DNA from: Flavobacterium bizetiae
Lineage (GTDB): Bacteria > Bacteroidota > Bacteroidia > Flavobacteriales > Flavobacteriaceae
Length of the DNA stretch: 46,479 nucleotides
Direction of reading: 5' to 3'
Assembly: GCF_902804475.1 (NCBI RefSeq)
Contig: NZ_CADCSU010000058.1
Span: forward strand, 1-46,479
In this document: in pieces, positions 8,963 through 16,882 of the stretch
How positions within the stretch are numbered: position 1 is the first letter of the stretch
How the letters are laid out: each line of letters starts with the position of its first letter
The notes under the pieces: model-generated
Seen by the model: only the letters and a program-made list of their open reading frames with translations
Told to the model about the DNA's origin: nothing
Databases searched by the model: none
Position numbers and translations under genes: made by a program

Positions 8963-9409
8963 TTACTTCCACCAATGGTAATAATTATGCAAACCGTCAT
9001 ATTCAAACCCGCAACGCGGATATAACTGATTACCAATATCATTAGTCTTTTCTGTTTCCAGCATTAAACCACAAGCATTTGTTTCCTCGCACCATTGTTT
9101 GCTACGATCAATTAATGCTACCGAAAACCCTTTTCCTCTATAATCAGGATGTACAAAAAGATCACTCAACAACCATTGTTTTTGCAATTTAGTATAATGA
9201 AACAATTTATAAAGCTGCACAAAGCCCACCGCTTTTTCGTCCGCAATTACTAAAAAAATATCAGACTCGTTATTTAGCAATCGTTCTTTAAGAAATGCTT
9301 TTCCTTTTTCTACATCAGATTCCTGACGGTAAAAAACACGATAAAGATTAAAAAGTTCAGCTGCTTCATTAAGATCTTCAATACTCGCTTTTTTGATTTG
9401 GTAATTCAT
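8963..9409 (-). CDS. GNAT family N-acetyltransferase
   Basis: A 148-residue GNAT-fold protein. The acetyl-CoA pyrophosphate-binding motif is visible as LFVHPDYRGKGFSVALID (R/Q-x-x-G-x-G/A type), followed by the beta5-alpha4 portion GLMLETEKTND and the closing YPRCGFEYDG. The size and order of motifs fit a single-domain GNAT enzyme; the acceptor cannot be inferred. It is convergent with the TSUP gene and separated from it by a strong palindrome, so it is likely an independent unit. Confidence 0.85.
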   Translation of the reverse strand: MNYQIKKASIEDLNEAAELFNLYRVFYRQESDVEKGKAFLKERLLNNESDIFLVIADEKAVGFVQLYKLFHYTKLQKQWLLSDLFVHPDYRGKGFSVALIDRSKQWCEETNACGLMLETEKTNDIGNQLYPRCGFEYDGLHNYYHWWK

Positions 9410-9559
9410 TGTTTGAAATATTTAGATTAAAAAAGCGAAAGTATTGCAAAGAACAAATTCATCTGTAGTCCAGTTTATATAAAACCAAGCCATCCAGTAT
9501 TTGATCCGTTCAAACAAAGTATTTAAATCAGTTACTTTAGTATTAATTTGTAAAAACAA

Positions 9560-9597
9560 AAAAATCAATGACAGAAATATTCCGCCATTGATTTTTT
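9560..9597 (-). terminator. Terminator of the SDR gene
   Basis: Arms AAAAATCAATG (9560-9570) and CATTGATTTTT (9586-9596) with a 15-base loop; T-tracts lie on both sides, so it can act in either direction. It is 25 bp past the SDR stop. Confidence 0.75.
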
Positions 9598-9621
9598 TCA
9601 TTTTTCTAAAGCTACCTATAA

Positions 9622-10380
9622 TTAGCGTTGTCCACCCGCAACAGCAATAGTTTCTCCAGTAATCCAATACGAATCATCAGAAGCAAGAAATACCGCAACT
9701 TTTGCAATATCCTCTGGTTTTCCAACTCGGCCAAGCGGAGTTTCTGATACATGCCATTTTTCTGCATCTCCATTCATAACTCCTGAACTATGAGAACCTT
9801 CAGTTTCAATCAGTCCCGGATTAATAGAGTTGATACGTATTTTCTTCGGACCAAGTTCTTTGGCCAGAATACGTGTCATTGCATCAATCGCATATTTTGT
9901 TTGTGTATAAACCAAAGCAGTTGGCATGTCAAGTGTAGAAACTATCGAACCTGTATTAATAACAACGCCACCTTTATCACCAAATAACTTTACAGCTTGC
10001 TGAATCGTAAATATGCTACCCAATACATTAATGTTGAACATATTGTGAAATGATTCTTCTGTAATATCATCAATACCTGCAAAACTATAAACCCCAGCAT
10101 TATTGACTAATATATCAAGTTTACCAAATGATTTTACAATTTCTTCAAAAATGCGTTTTACATCAGCCGATTTTTCAACATTACCTTGTATCACAATTGC
10201 TTTTCCGCCATTAGCAGTTATTTCCTGAACAACTTTGTCTGCGTCATTCTTACTACTAGCATAATTTACGATTACTGTTGCACCCTGATTTGCATAAGCT
10301 TTTGCGATTCCGGCACCAATACCTTTTGATGCTCCTGTTATTAATGCTACTTTACCGTTTAATTTTCCTGAATTTTCCAT
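9622..10380 (-). CDS. Short-chain dehydrogenase/reductase (SDR)
   Basis: A 252-residue classical SDR. It has the TGASKGIG dinucleotide-binding motif near residue 15, NNAG near residue 92, the catalytic Ser in NTGSIVS and the YTQTK (YxxxK) catalytic pair, with an SDR C-terminus ending WITGETIAVAGGQR. The N-terminal acidic/basic pattern does not clearly settle NADH or NADPH. It is closest to 3-oxoacyl-ACP-reductase or glucose-dehydrogenase-like SDRs, but the substrate is unknown. It lies downstream of, and parallel to, a Crp/Fnr regulator, separated by a 36-bp palindrome, so the regulator may control it. Confidence 0.88.
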   Translation of the reverse strand: MENSGKLNGKVALITGASKGIGAGIAKAYANQGATVIVNYASSKNDADKVVQEITANGGKAIVIQGNVEKSADVKRIFEEIVKSFGKLDILVNNAGVYSFAGIDDITEESFHNMFNINVLGSIFTIQQAVKLFGDKGGVVINTGSIVSTLDMPTALVYTQTKYAIDAMTRILAKELGPKKIRINSINPGLIETEGSHSSGVMNGDAEKWHVSETPLGRVGKPEDIAKVAVFLASDDSYWITGETIAVAGGQR

Positions 10381-10459
10381 CTTTATTTTATTAATTATAA
10401 GTTGTTAATTGATAAAGCAAAGTTGGGCATTAAGTCAGGCTGAAAAATTGAAGTATCTT

Positions 10460-10495
10460 AAGAAAAAAGGTTGAACTAGTTCAACCTTTTTTCTT
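10460..10495. terminator. 36-bp perfect palindrome over the Crp/Fnr stop codon
   Basis: Perfect dyad centred on ACTAGT (centre 10477.5), with AAGAAAAAAGGTTGAA arms. It contains the stop codon of the minus-strand Crp/Fnr gene. The arms end in A/T runs on both sides, as in a bidirectional intrinsic terminator. Because it stands ~80 bp before the SDR start it could also be an operator. Confidence 0.7.
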
Positions 10496-11071
10496 CACTT
10501 TTTCATTTCGTATTTTAGATAAAAACTCTGTAGTCATATTTAAGTAAGACGCAAGTGCGTATTGTGGTAAGCGTTGCACCACTTTTGGAAACTTCTTCAG
10601 AAAATCATTATAACGCTGTTCTGCATTTTGAGTAAGCATTGTAACAACACGACGCGCAAAAAATGCCGCCGATTTTTCGGCCATTAATCGAAATAATGTT
10701 TCGAGATTATGAGTTGAGGATTTTAATTTCTGTTCGGCTTCATGATTTATCTGTAGTATCACACTATCTTCTAGCGCTACAATAAACATAGTTGCCGGAG
10801 TTTGATAGATATAACTATTATAATCTGCTATCCACCAATCTTCAATCGCAAACTGAATCGTATGTTCAACACCTTTTTCATCCACAACATACGACCGAAA
10901 AGCTCCTTCAAGTACATAAGTTCTTTGTTTGTTTACAAATTCCGGCTGTACAATAAATTGTCTTTTCTTTATTTTCCGCACTTTAAACTCAGACAATAAA
11001 GCATCCATTTCGTCTGGTAATAAGACCACTTTCTTATTAATATTTTCAATAAATAATGTCAGGTCTTCCAT
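10481..11071 (-). CDS. Crp/Fnr family regulator (cyclic-nucleotide-binding domain)
   Basis: A 196-residue protein of the Bacteroidota Crp/Fnr-like type: an N-terminal beta-barrel sensor domain (residues ~20-115) with VLEGAFRSYVVDEKGVEHTIQFA, an alpha-helical dimerisation segment, and a short C-terminal HTH (LPQYALASYLNMTTEFLSKIRNEK). The recognition helix TTEFLSKIR replaces the usual SRETVSR. It has almost no cysteine, so redox sensing is unlikely. It is transcribed toward the SDR gene, separated by the 36-bp palindrome, and probably controls that gene and itself. Confidence 0.85.
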   Translation of the reverse strand: MEDLTLFIENINKKVVLLPDEMDALLSEFKVRKIKKRQFIVQPEFVNKQRTYVLEGAFRSYVVDEKGVEHTIQFAIEDWWIADYNSYIYQTPATMFIVALEDSVILQINHEAEQKLKSSTHNLETLFRLMAEKSAAFFARRVVTMLTQNAEQRYNDFLKKFPKVVQRLPQYALASYLNMTTEFLSKIRNEKVKKKG

Positions 11072-11110
11072 GAAATTTTAAGTTGCTTTTAGAGTCGTTT
11101 AGTAGTTATA

Positions 11111-11118
11111 CAAATTTA
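11111..11118 (-). promoter_or_regulatory. -7 box of the Crp/Fnr gene at 10481
   Basis: Minus-strand TAAATTTG, a perfect TAnnTTTG box about 40 bp before the start codon. Confidence 0.55.
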
Positions 11119-11161
11119 TTCTAAAAACGGTAGCAATACGAGAAATTGCATTGTTTGTTTT

Positions 11162-11268
11162 GGGCGTTCCCTCCGGTCGGGCTATCCGCTATATTCCAGA
11201 TTAACAAAAACTACGGCTAAAAAGCCTTGTTTTTCTAAATCGGGAGATACCGCTCCTATCCCTAACGC
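11162..11268. repeat. 107-bp dispersed structured repeat, copy 1
   Basis: Begins GGGCGTTCCCTCCGGTCGGG and ends CTCCTATCCCTAACGC. Inside, GGCT-AAAA-AGCC and flanking AAAAAC/GTTTTT can form a hairpin. A second copy of exactly the same length is at 36297-36403 in the same orientation. Confidence 0.85.
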
Positions 11269-11610
11269 AAAACTGTGTAAAATAGAACGTTTTAGGGTTT
11301 AATGATTTCCAATAAAACAATAAAGCCATCAATAATGAGATTGCTTCGTTCCTCGCAAAGACACACGCAAAGTCATTGCGAAGAACGAAGCAACCACACT
11401 AATAAAATTCAATATTAAACTCATTAATCTTTGTCAGTTTAAAACTTTGACAAAGATTTCAAACAATATAAAACAGTTCCGCTAAAGCAATTATTCATAA
11501 AATAAAAAAACCGTTGGCTAAAAACCACCGGCTAATCATATAATTCATTCGTAAAAATTTGTGTAATTGCTTCGCCTGTTCACTATCGCACGGATCTTGG
11601 CTAAAAACCA
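11269..11610. other. Intergenic region with several short repeats, no gene
   Basis: After the 107-bp repeat come an inverted pair, ATTGCTTCGTTCCTCGCAA (11343-11361) with TTGCGAAGAACGAAGCAA (11377-11394), a diverged AATCTTTGTC palindrome (11426-11458), and a remnant of the AATTCGTG family interrupted by a 27-bp segment (11568-11594) that recurs at 34313. No open frame looks coding. Confidence 0.6.
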
Positions 11611-12687
11611 TTAATGTTCTCCATACCCAACATCATCCATTTTACCACTAAAAACACGGTATTGAATAATAAAATAAATAATCACCAGAAACAAAGCAAT
11701 AAAGAACCAGTTCAATCCGGCATTTAAGCCATATTCATGAGCTGCAGTATTATAAATCGTTAACGACGGATTTACATTATTGGTCGAAGGCAAAACATTT
11801 GGGAAAATCGAAACGGCTGTTGAGGCAAACCCGCCAACGAGGAATAAAGTTGAAAACAAAAATCCCATTCCGTCTTTTTGCCACGAGCGTACTTTAAACA
11901 AACCTAAAATTCCAACGAAAGTCATTAATGGAAAAAACCAAAGAATCGGATTTTCGACAAAATTATGAAACGGTTTAGGTTCTATAAAATGCCAGATTTG
12001 CAACGAAATACAAACCAAGACCAATAAAACAATATTCAGTTTGAAAACTACATTTTTTAGTTTTGGATTCAAAGACGAATTCGTTTTATAAATAATCCAG
12101 TTAGCGCCGTGAATTGTTAAAGCAACAACGCTTACAATCCCTAAGAAAAGCGTAAACCAATCTATAATTCCCAATTCATTTGCTTGTGGACTAAAAGTTG
12201 GATTCCATAAAGGCAAAAAGAAATAATGCGCTTCTTGCGTCGAAACGCCGTTGGTTACCATTCCGAGATTGACACCACGAACGATATTACCTAAAGCAAT
12301 TCCAAAAAATAATGCCAAAAGCAAACTTGCGATCCCGAAAGCTTTATCCCAAATGGCTTCCCACATGGGGTGATGCACTTGTCCGCGCATTTCTAAACCA
12401 ATTGCACGGAAAATTAAAAGCCATAAAATCATGATTAAAGGCAAATAAAACCCGCTAAAAGAAGAAGCATACAAAGTAGGGAAAGCGAAGAATAAAACTC
12501 CTCCGGCAGCAATGATCCAAACTTCATTGGCATCCCAAAACGGACCAATAGCACTTGTAATTGCTTTTTTATCTTTTTCGTTTTTAGCCAAAAATAAATG
12601 AATAATTCCTGCTCCAAAATCGTAACCGTCTAATACAATATAAACGGCCAGAATTCCCATTAAAACAACGTACCAAAAAAATTCCAT
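11611..12687 (-). CDS. cydB: Cytochrome bd ubiquinol oxidase subunit II
   Basis: A 358-residue integral membrane protein with eight or nine hydrophobic segments and the subunit II signature LDGYDFGAGIIHLF near the N-terminus, then FWDANEVWIIAAGG. CydB partners CydA to form the cytochrome bd terminal oxidase, which reduces oxygen with quinol electrons and without proton pumping, giving high-affinity respiration and tolerance of sulfide and nitric oxide. Its start is 2 bp beyond the cydA stop, so the two are translated together. I saw no cydX-like small ORF downstream; the stretch after the stop is repeat-rich. Confidence 0.95.
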   Translation of the reverse strand: MEFFWYVVLMGILAVYIVLDGYDFGAGIIHLFLAKNEKDKKAITSAIGPFWDANEVWIIAAGGVLFFAFPTLYASSFSGFYLPLIMILWLLIFRAIGLEMRGQVHHPMWEAIWDKAFGIASLLLALFFGIALGNIVRGVNLGMVTNGVSTQEAHYFFLPLWNPTFSPQANELGIIDWFTLFLGIVSVVALTIHGANWIIYKTNSSLNPKLKNVVFKLNIVLLVLVCISLQIWHFIEPKPFHNFVENPILWFFPLMTFVGILGLFKVRSWQKDGMGFLFSTLFLVGGFASTAVSIFPNVLPSTNNVNPSLTIYNTAAHEYGLNAGLNWFFIALFLVIIYFIIQYRVFSGKMDDVGYGEH

Positions 12688-12689
12688 AA

Positions 12690-14036
12690 TTATATTTTTT
12701 CTGAATTCAGTTCAACATTATGAGGTCCTTTATTGATGATTTTTCCAATCAAAAGCAAAAACAACATTCCAAGTAATAGATACAATCCTATAAAACCTAA
12801 TAAAGTAAACAAGGTATTTCCGGATGAAACCGTTGGCGATGCGCCTGCTGTAGTTCGCATTAAATTATAAACCAACCAGGGTTGTCTTCCTAATTCTGCC
12901 GTGTACCAGCCTGTGGTATTGGCAATATACGGAAATGGCATCATAAACATCAACGACCATAAAACCCATTTGGTTTCGAATAATTTCTTTCTGCAAAGCT
13001 GAAAAACCGCAAAAGCCATCAAACCTATAAATATGGTTCCGAGTCCCACCATAATATGGTAGGCATAATACAAACCGGAAATATTAGTTGGATGTAAGTC
13101 TTCATCAAACTGATCTAAACCTTTTATTTCTTCGTGCCAGCTTCCGTAAGTCAGGAAACTCAGGATATTAGGAACGGCAATTTTATTGTCTAGTTTTTTG
13201 TCTTTTACATCGGGTTGTCCAATTAAAACAATTTCAGAACCTTTCTTTTCAGTATGAAAAATTCCTTCCATTGCAGCAAAAGTTACAGGTTGGTATTTCA
13301 CGACATTTTTCGCCAATAAATCCCCTGTAGGAACAGCTACAATAACACTGGAAATCAATCCGAAGATTACTCCCGTTTTCAGAAATATTTTTCCAAAAGC
13401 AACATTCTTTTTACTTAGGATATAAAAAGCTCCAATTCCGGCCACAACAAAAGAACTTGTCACCAATGAAGCTGCCTGATTGTGTAAATACGAAGGCCAT
13501 AACCACGGATTCAGGAATAAAGCTTTAAAATTCGTCAAAACAAATTTTCCGTTCTCGAGAATTTCATAACCTACCGGGTTTTGCATCCACGAATGTGTCG
13601 CTATAATAAGATATCCGCTGGCCCAGGAACCAATCATAATTAATAATCCGGTTACAAAATGCCATTTATGTCCAATTATTTTTTCTCCAAACAAAAAGAT
13701 TCCCAGAAAAGAAGATTCTAAGAAAAAGGAAAACATCCCTTCCATTGCAAGAGTCTGTCCGATGATTCCGCCTGTTAGTTCAGAGAATTTCGCCCAATTA
13801 GTTCCAAACTGAAACTCCATTGGGATACCGGTTACAACACCCATCGCAAAATTCAAAGCGAAGATTTTCATCCAGAAATGAGTGGCGTGATTGTATTGAT
13901 CGTCTTTAGTTCGTAGATATTTCCATTTAAAATAAACAATGATCAGCGAAAGACCCATTGTAAGTTGCGGAAAAAGATAATGAAAAGTAATTGTGAAGGC
14001 GAATTGCATTCGGTCATAAAAAAGCATTTCTTCCAT
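12690..14036 (-). CDS. cydA: Cytochrome bd ubiquinol oxidase subunit I
   Basis: A 448-residue heme-carrying subunit with about nine membrane helices. Visible landmarks: His19 in TFHYLFPQ (heme b595 ligand), the AMEGMFSFFLESSF pair of glutamates on the proton path, LHNQAAS with the second heme-ligand His, and GWYTAELGRQPW near the quinol side. The periplasmic quinol loop is short, so this is the short-Q-loop type rather than the E. coli long form. It is first in the cydAB operon. Because bd oxidases resist sulfide, a link with the neighbouring sulfur genes is attractive but not shown. Confidence 0.95.
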   Translation of the reverse strand: MEEMLFYDRMQFAFTITFHYLFPQLTMGLSLIIVYFKWKYLRTKDDQYNHATHFWMKIFALNFAMGVVTGIPMEFQFGTNWAKFSELTGGIIGQTLAMEGMFSFFLESSFLGIFLFGEKIIGHKWHFVTGLLIMIGSWASGYLIIATHSWMQNPVGYEILENGKFVLTNFKALFLNPWLWPSYLHNQAASLVTSSFVVAGIGAFYILSKKNVAFGKIFLKTGVIFGLISSVIVAVPTGDLLAKNVVKYQPVTFAAMEGIFHTEKKGSEIVLIGQPDVKDKKLDNKIAVPNILSFLTYGSWHEEIKGLDQFDEDLHPTNISGLYYAYHIMVGLGTIFIGLMAFAVFQLCRKKLFETKWVLWSLMFMMPFPYIANTTGWYTAELGRQPWLVYNLMRTTAGASPTVSSGNTLFTLLGFIGLYLLLGMLFLLLIGKIINKGPHNVELNSEKI

Positions 14037-14064
14037 AGTGGTGATATTATTTATGAAGTCTCCT

Positions 14065-14072
14065 CAAATTTA
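14065..14072 (-). promoter_or_regulatory. -7 box of the cydAB operon
   Basis: Minus-strand TAAATTTG, a perfect TAnnTTTG box about 30 bp before the cydA start codon. No Crp-like dyad is visible at the -42 position. Confidence 0.6.
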
Positions 14073-14123
14073 CCCATTAAAACCTGAATTCCCTGCCTTT
14101 AAAAGAAGTTTTTTCTTTTTCAA

Positions 14124-14264
14124 ACCATATAAGTTATATCAGAAAAATAAGCTTAGTCTTAATTACAAAAGGCTAAACATAATGCAATAAAAAAAATCTT
14201 TTAATACATTTAATATAAATTTAAAATTCGCAAAACCTAAAATAAACCTATATCACTTATAGGG
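14124..14264. repeat. Diverged copy of the ACCATATAAG element
   Basis: Starts ACCATATAAGTTATATCAG and ends CTATATCACTTATAGGG, the same inverted ends as the tandem elements at 14989-15170, but with a longer and unrelated interior. It fills most of the gap between cydA and the HD-domain gene. Confidence 0.65.
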
Positions 14265-14304
14265 CAAAATTGATATTTCTTTACAATCTGGAATGTTTAG
14301 AAAT

Positions 14305-14904
14305 TTAGTCCTTCTTCAAAATTCCTTTTGCTACACTTTCGTTGATTAATCCTTCGGCGTAATTCCATATCGTTTGAGAACCTTCTTTCATGATGCTCTT
14401 TTTTTCATAGACCTTACTATAAGGTACATCAAATTCTCTCCAGGTTCCTCCGTTATTCGATGTGTTTTGCAATAAAGGTTCTAATCTGTCCATTGATCTT
14501 GCAAATTTCGCTTCGTTCGTTTCTCCGGCTTCAAATTCTTCCCAAATGGCAATAAAATCCTGAACTTGCTTTTCAGGAAGCAAACCAAAAATTCGATTCG
14601 CCGCTAATCGTTCTTCATCAGTATTATCGTGATTTAACTGAGAATCGTACAAAAAGATATCTCCGGCATCGATTTCTACAATATCATGAATCAAAACCAT
14701 TTTTACCACTTTTAGAACATCAATTGGTTCATTTGAATGTTCGGCCAAAACAATCGCCATCAAAGCCAGATGCCAGCTGTGTTCCGCATCATTTTCACAT
14801 CTGTCACTATTAAACAGCTTCGTTTTTCGCTGAATGTATTTTACTTTATCAATCTCTTTAATAAAAGCAATCTGATTCAATAAATCTTCTGTGTTCATAT
14901 CCAT
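14305..14904 (-). CDS. HD-domain phosphohydrolase (YfbR-like 5'-nucleotidase family)
   Basis: A 199-residue soluble protein of the HD superfamily (COG1896). Metal-binding residues are present: His in AEHSWHLAL, the HD pair in VLIHDIVEIDAGD, and a downstream Asp in MDRLEPLL. E. coli YfbR removes phosphate from deoxyribonucleoside 5'-monophosphates; an equivalent role is likely but not certain. I use the ATG at 14904 (MDMNTEDLL). The frame stays open to 15012, but that extension runs into the ACCATATAAG repeat and is not protein-like. ATG 14898 is also possible. Confidence 0.82.
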   Translation of the reverse strand: MDMNTEDLLNQIAFIKEIDKVKYIQRKTKLFNSDRCENDAEHSWHLALMAIVLAEHSNEPIDVLKVVKMVLIHDIVEIDAGDIFLYDSQLNHDNTDEERLAANRIFGLLPEKQVQDFIAIWEEFEAGETNEAKFARSMDRLEPLLQNTSNNGGTWREFDVPYSKVYEKKSIMKEGSQTIWNYAEGLINESVAKGILKKD

Positions 14905-14944
14905 AATTTTCGTCAGTTGTAAAATTACGGAGATTTTTTTTCTC

Positions 14945-15236
14945 ACCATATAAGTGATGTTGCAAAACCAACTATCTTTTTTTTCTAAACCATATAAGTT
15001 ATATAAGTTCATTTTAGTAAAACCTAAGATTAGACAAAAACTTAAATTTCCTTATATCACTTATATGGTGAAACCGTCAAATTTTTAAACCATATAAGTG
15101 ATATAAGTTCATTTTAGTAAAACTTAAGATTAAACAAAAAACTTAAATTTCCTTATATCACTTATATGGTGAAATCGGCCTCTCTAGCTTTAATTTATTA
15201 GGCCTGTTTTTAAATTTCCTATGGGGTTTATATGGT
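14945..15236. repeat. Tandem MITE-like elements with ACCATATAAG inverted ends
   Basis: Two elements, 14989-15069 and 15089-15170, repeat with a period of exactly 100 bp. Each has terminal inverted repeats of the form ACCATATAAGTGATATAAG and its complement. Solitary ends lie at 14945-14960 and near 15225-15236. No ORF. They fill the gap between the divergent HD-domain and CstB-like genes. Confidence 0.85.
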
Positions 15237-15275
15237 AAAACGATCCAAGGTTTTTTTACACAAAAATCAAATTTG

Positions 15276-15320
15276 TGTAACATTAGTCACCTATTTTAAG
15301 CAAAAAGTAGGTTACCTTTG
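15276..15320 (+). promoter_or_regulatory. Promoter of the CstB-like gene with a Crp-like site
   Basis: A dyad TGTAA-CATTAG-TCACC (15276-15291, centre 15283.5) precedes the perfect -7 box TACCTTTG (15313-15320). The distance from dyad centre to box start is 29.5 bp. Read on the other strand, the dyad is GGTGACTAATGTTACA and matches the TSUP promoter site TGTGATAAATGTTACT. Confidence 0.7.
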
Positions 15321-15347
15321 TATTCCCATATTTTTAGAACACGTATC

Positions 15348-16763
15348 ATGAAAATAGAACAAATTTACACCGGATGCCTTGCGCAAGGTGCTTACTATAT
15401 TACTTCAAACGGAGAAGCTGCAATTATCGACCCTCTAAGAGAAATTCAACCTTATCTAGATCGTTTAGAACGCGATGAGGTGAAACTGAAATACATTTTC
15501 GAAACGCATTTTCACGCTGATTTTGTTTCCGGACATGTCGATTTAAGCAAAGAAACTCAGGCGCCAATTGTTTACGGGCCAAATGCGACTTGCGAATTCG
15601 ATTGTATTTCTGCCAAAGACGGACAAAAATTTAAAGTAGGAAACATTACGATTAAAGCGTTGCACACTCCGGGACATACCATGGAAAGCACTACTTATTT
15701 ACTGATTGACGAAAACGGAAAAGATCACGCGATTTTCTCCGGAGATACTTTGTTTATTGGTGATGTCGGACGTCCGGATTTAGCTCAAAAAGCAGCCGGA
15801 ATGACACAAGATCAATTAGCAGGGATTTTATACCATTCGTTAAGAGATAAAATCATGACTTTGGCTGATGATGTAATCGTTTATCCGGCGCATGGTGCAG
15901 GAAGCGCTTGCGGAAAAAACATGAGCAAAGAAACCGTTTCGACTATTGGCAATCAAAAAGCAACCAATTATGCTTTGCGCGCCAATATGACCGAAGCTGA
16001 ATTTATCGAAGAAGTTACAGACGGATTATTGCCTCCGCCAGCTTATTTCAGTATGAATGTAGCGATGAACAAACAAGGTTACGAAAGCTTTGAATCCGTT
16101 TTACACAACGGAATGAAAGCTATTGATGTAAAAGAATTTGAGGCTGTTGCCGAAGAAACCGGAGCATTAATTTTAGACACCAGAAAAAGCGCCGATTTCC
16201 ATAAAGGATTTATTCCGCAATCTATTAATATCGGAATCAATGGCGATTTTGCGCCGTGGGTTGGAACTTTAATTGCGAATGTAAAACAACCTATTATATT
16301 AGTGACCGAAGTAGGTCTTGAAGAAGAAACCGTAACACGTTTAAGCCGCGTAGGTTTCGATTCGATCATCGGGCATTTAGACGGTGGTTTTGAAGCCTGG
16401 GAAAAAGCAGGTTTTGAAGTTGATACTGTGAACAGAATTTCGGCAGAACAATTTGCCAGTCAATTTAAAATTGAAGAAGACAAAGTAATCGACATTCGTA
16501 AAGAAACCGAATACAGTGCAGAACATATAGATGATGCTTACAACAAACCGTTGGCTTTTATTAATGATTGGGTAAAAGACATTAACCCAAACGAGCATTT
16601 TTATTTGCATTGTGCCGGAGGATATCGCAGTATGATTGCCGCTTCTATCTTACAAGCTCGCGGTTTTAGAAATTTCACCGAAATCGAAGGCGGTTTTGGA
16701 GCAATCGCAAAAACGAATATCCCAAAATCAGATTTTGTTTGTCAAAGTAAAGTATTGAAATAA
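15348..16763 (+). CDS. Persulfide dioxygenase-rhodanese fusion (CstB-like)
   Basis: A 471-residue three-domain protein. Residues ~1-240 form a metallo-beta-lactamase-fold dioxygenase with THFHADFVSGH, LHTPGHTMEST, SGDTLFIGDVGRPDL and VYPAHGAGSACG, the iron-binding pattern of ETHE1-type persulfide dioxygenases. Two rhodanese domains follow: the first lacks the catalytic Cys (ILVTEVGLEE where the loop should be), the second has it (HCAGGYRS). Staphylococcal CstB has the same order and converts persulfides to thiosulfate. The start at 15348 is chosen because the longer frame begins inside the -7 box. It is followed by YeeE/YedE genes that probably move thiosulfate. Confidence 0.88.
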   Translation: MKIEQIYTGCLAQGAYYITSNGEAAIIDPLREIQPYLDRLERDEVKLKYIFETHFHADFVSGHVDLSKETQAPIVYGPNATCEFDCISAKDGQKFKVGNITIKALHTPGHTMESTTYLLIDENGKDHAIFSGDTLFIGDVGRPDLAQKAAGMTQDQLAGILYHSLRDKIMTLADDVIVYPAHGAGSACGKNMSKETVSTIGNQKATNYALRANMTEAEFIEEVTDGLLPPPAYFSMNVAMNKQGYESFESVLHNGMKAIDVKEFEAVAEETGALILDTRKSADFHKGFIPQSINIGINGDFAPWVGTLIANVKQPIILVTEVGLEEETVTRLSRVGFDSIIGHLDGGFEAWEKAGFEVDTVNRISAEQFASQFKIEEDKVIDIRKETEYSAEHIDDAYNKPLAFINDWVKDINPNEHFYLHCAGGYRSMIAASILQARGFRNFTEIEGGFGAIAKTNIPKSDFVCQSKVLK

Positions 16764-16882
16764 ATAAAGGTACTGAATTACTAAGGTTCTGAGGTTCTAA
16801 GATTTTTAGCCTTAAACTTAAAACCACAAAGGAAGAAACCTTAGTAACTTAGAATCTTAGTACCTTAGAACCTAAAAAAAAT
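16764..16882. repeat. CTTAGNAN octamer repeats, inverted pair, before yeeE
   Basis: The spacer holds the complement of the octamer series (TACTAAGGTTCTGAGGTTCTAAG, about 16777-16801) and then the series itself (CTTAGTAA, CTTAGAAT, CTTAGTAC, CTTAGAAC), which ends ten bases before the ATG. The two halves can pair as a long hairpin. The same octamers precede several trp genes. Confidence 0.75.

Noticed and set aside
9422..9667. An 81-residue open frame on the minus strand after the SDR gene
   Set aside because: It overlaps the end of the SDR gene in another frame and runs through the SDR terminator hairpin (9560-9597); Cys-rich start and no family resemblance.
11339..11458. Transcription terminators for cydB
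   Set aside because: The hairpins are on the far side of the cydB stop but 150-270 bp away and are copies of dispersed repeats; a specific terminator role is not supported.
12435..12617. Open frame of 60 residues inside cydB on the same strand
   Set aside because: Shadow frame inside a clear cydB coding sequence.
14065..14110. Crp-like dyad in the cydAB promoter
   Set aside because: No GTGA...TTAC-like dyad was found at the -42 position, so cydAB is not added to the proposed sulfur regulon.
14905..15012. N-terminal extension of the HD-domain protein
   Set aside because: The added 36 residues are encoded by the ACCATATAAG repeat; the conserved protein begins at 14904 or 14898.
15318..15347. 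Longer form of the CstB-like protein
   Set aside because: Its TTG start is the last part of the -7 box TACCTTTG. The conserved N-terminus begins at 15348.
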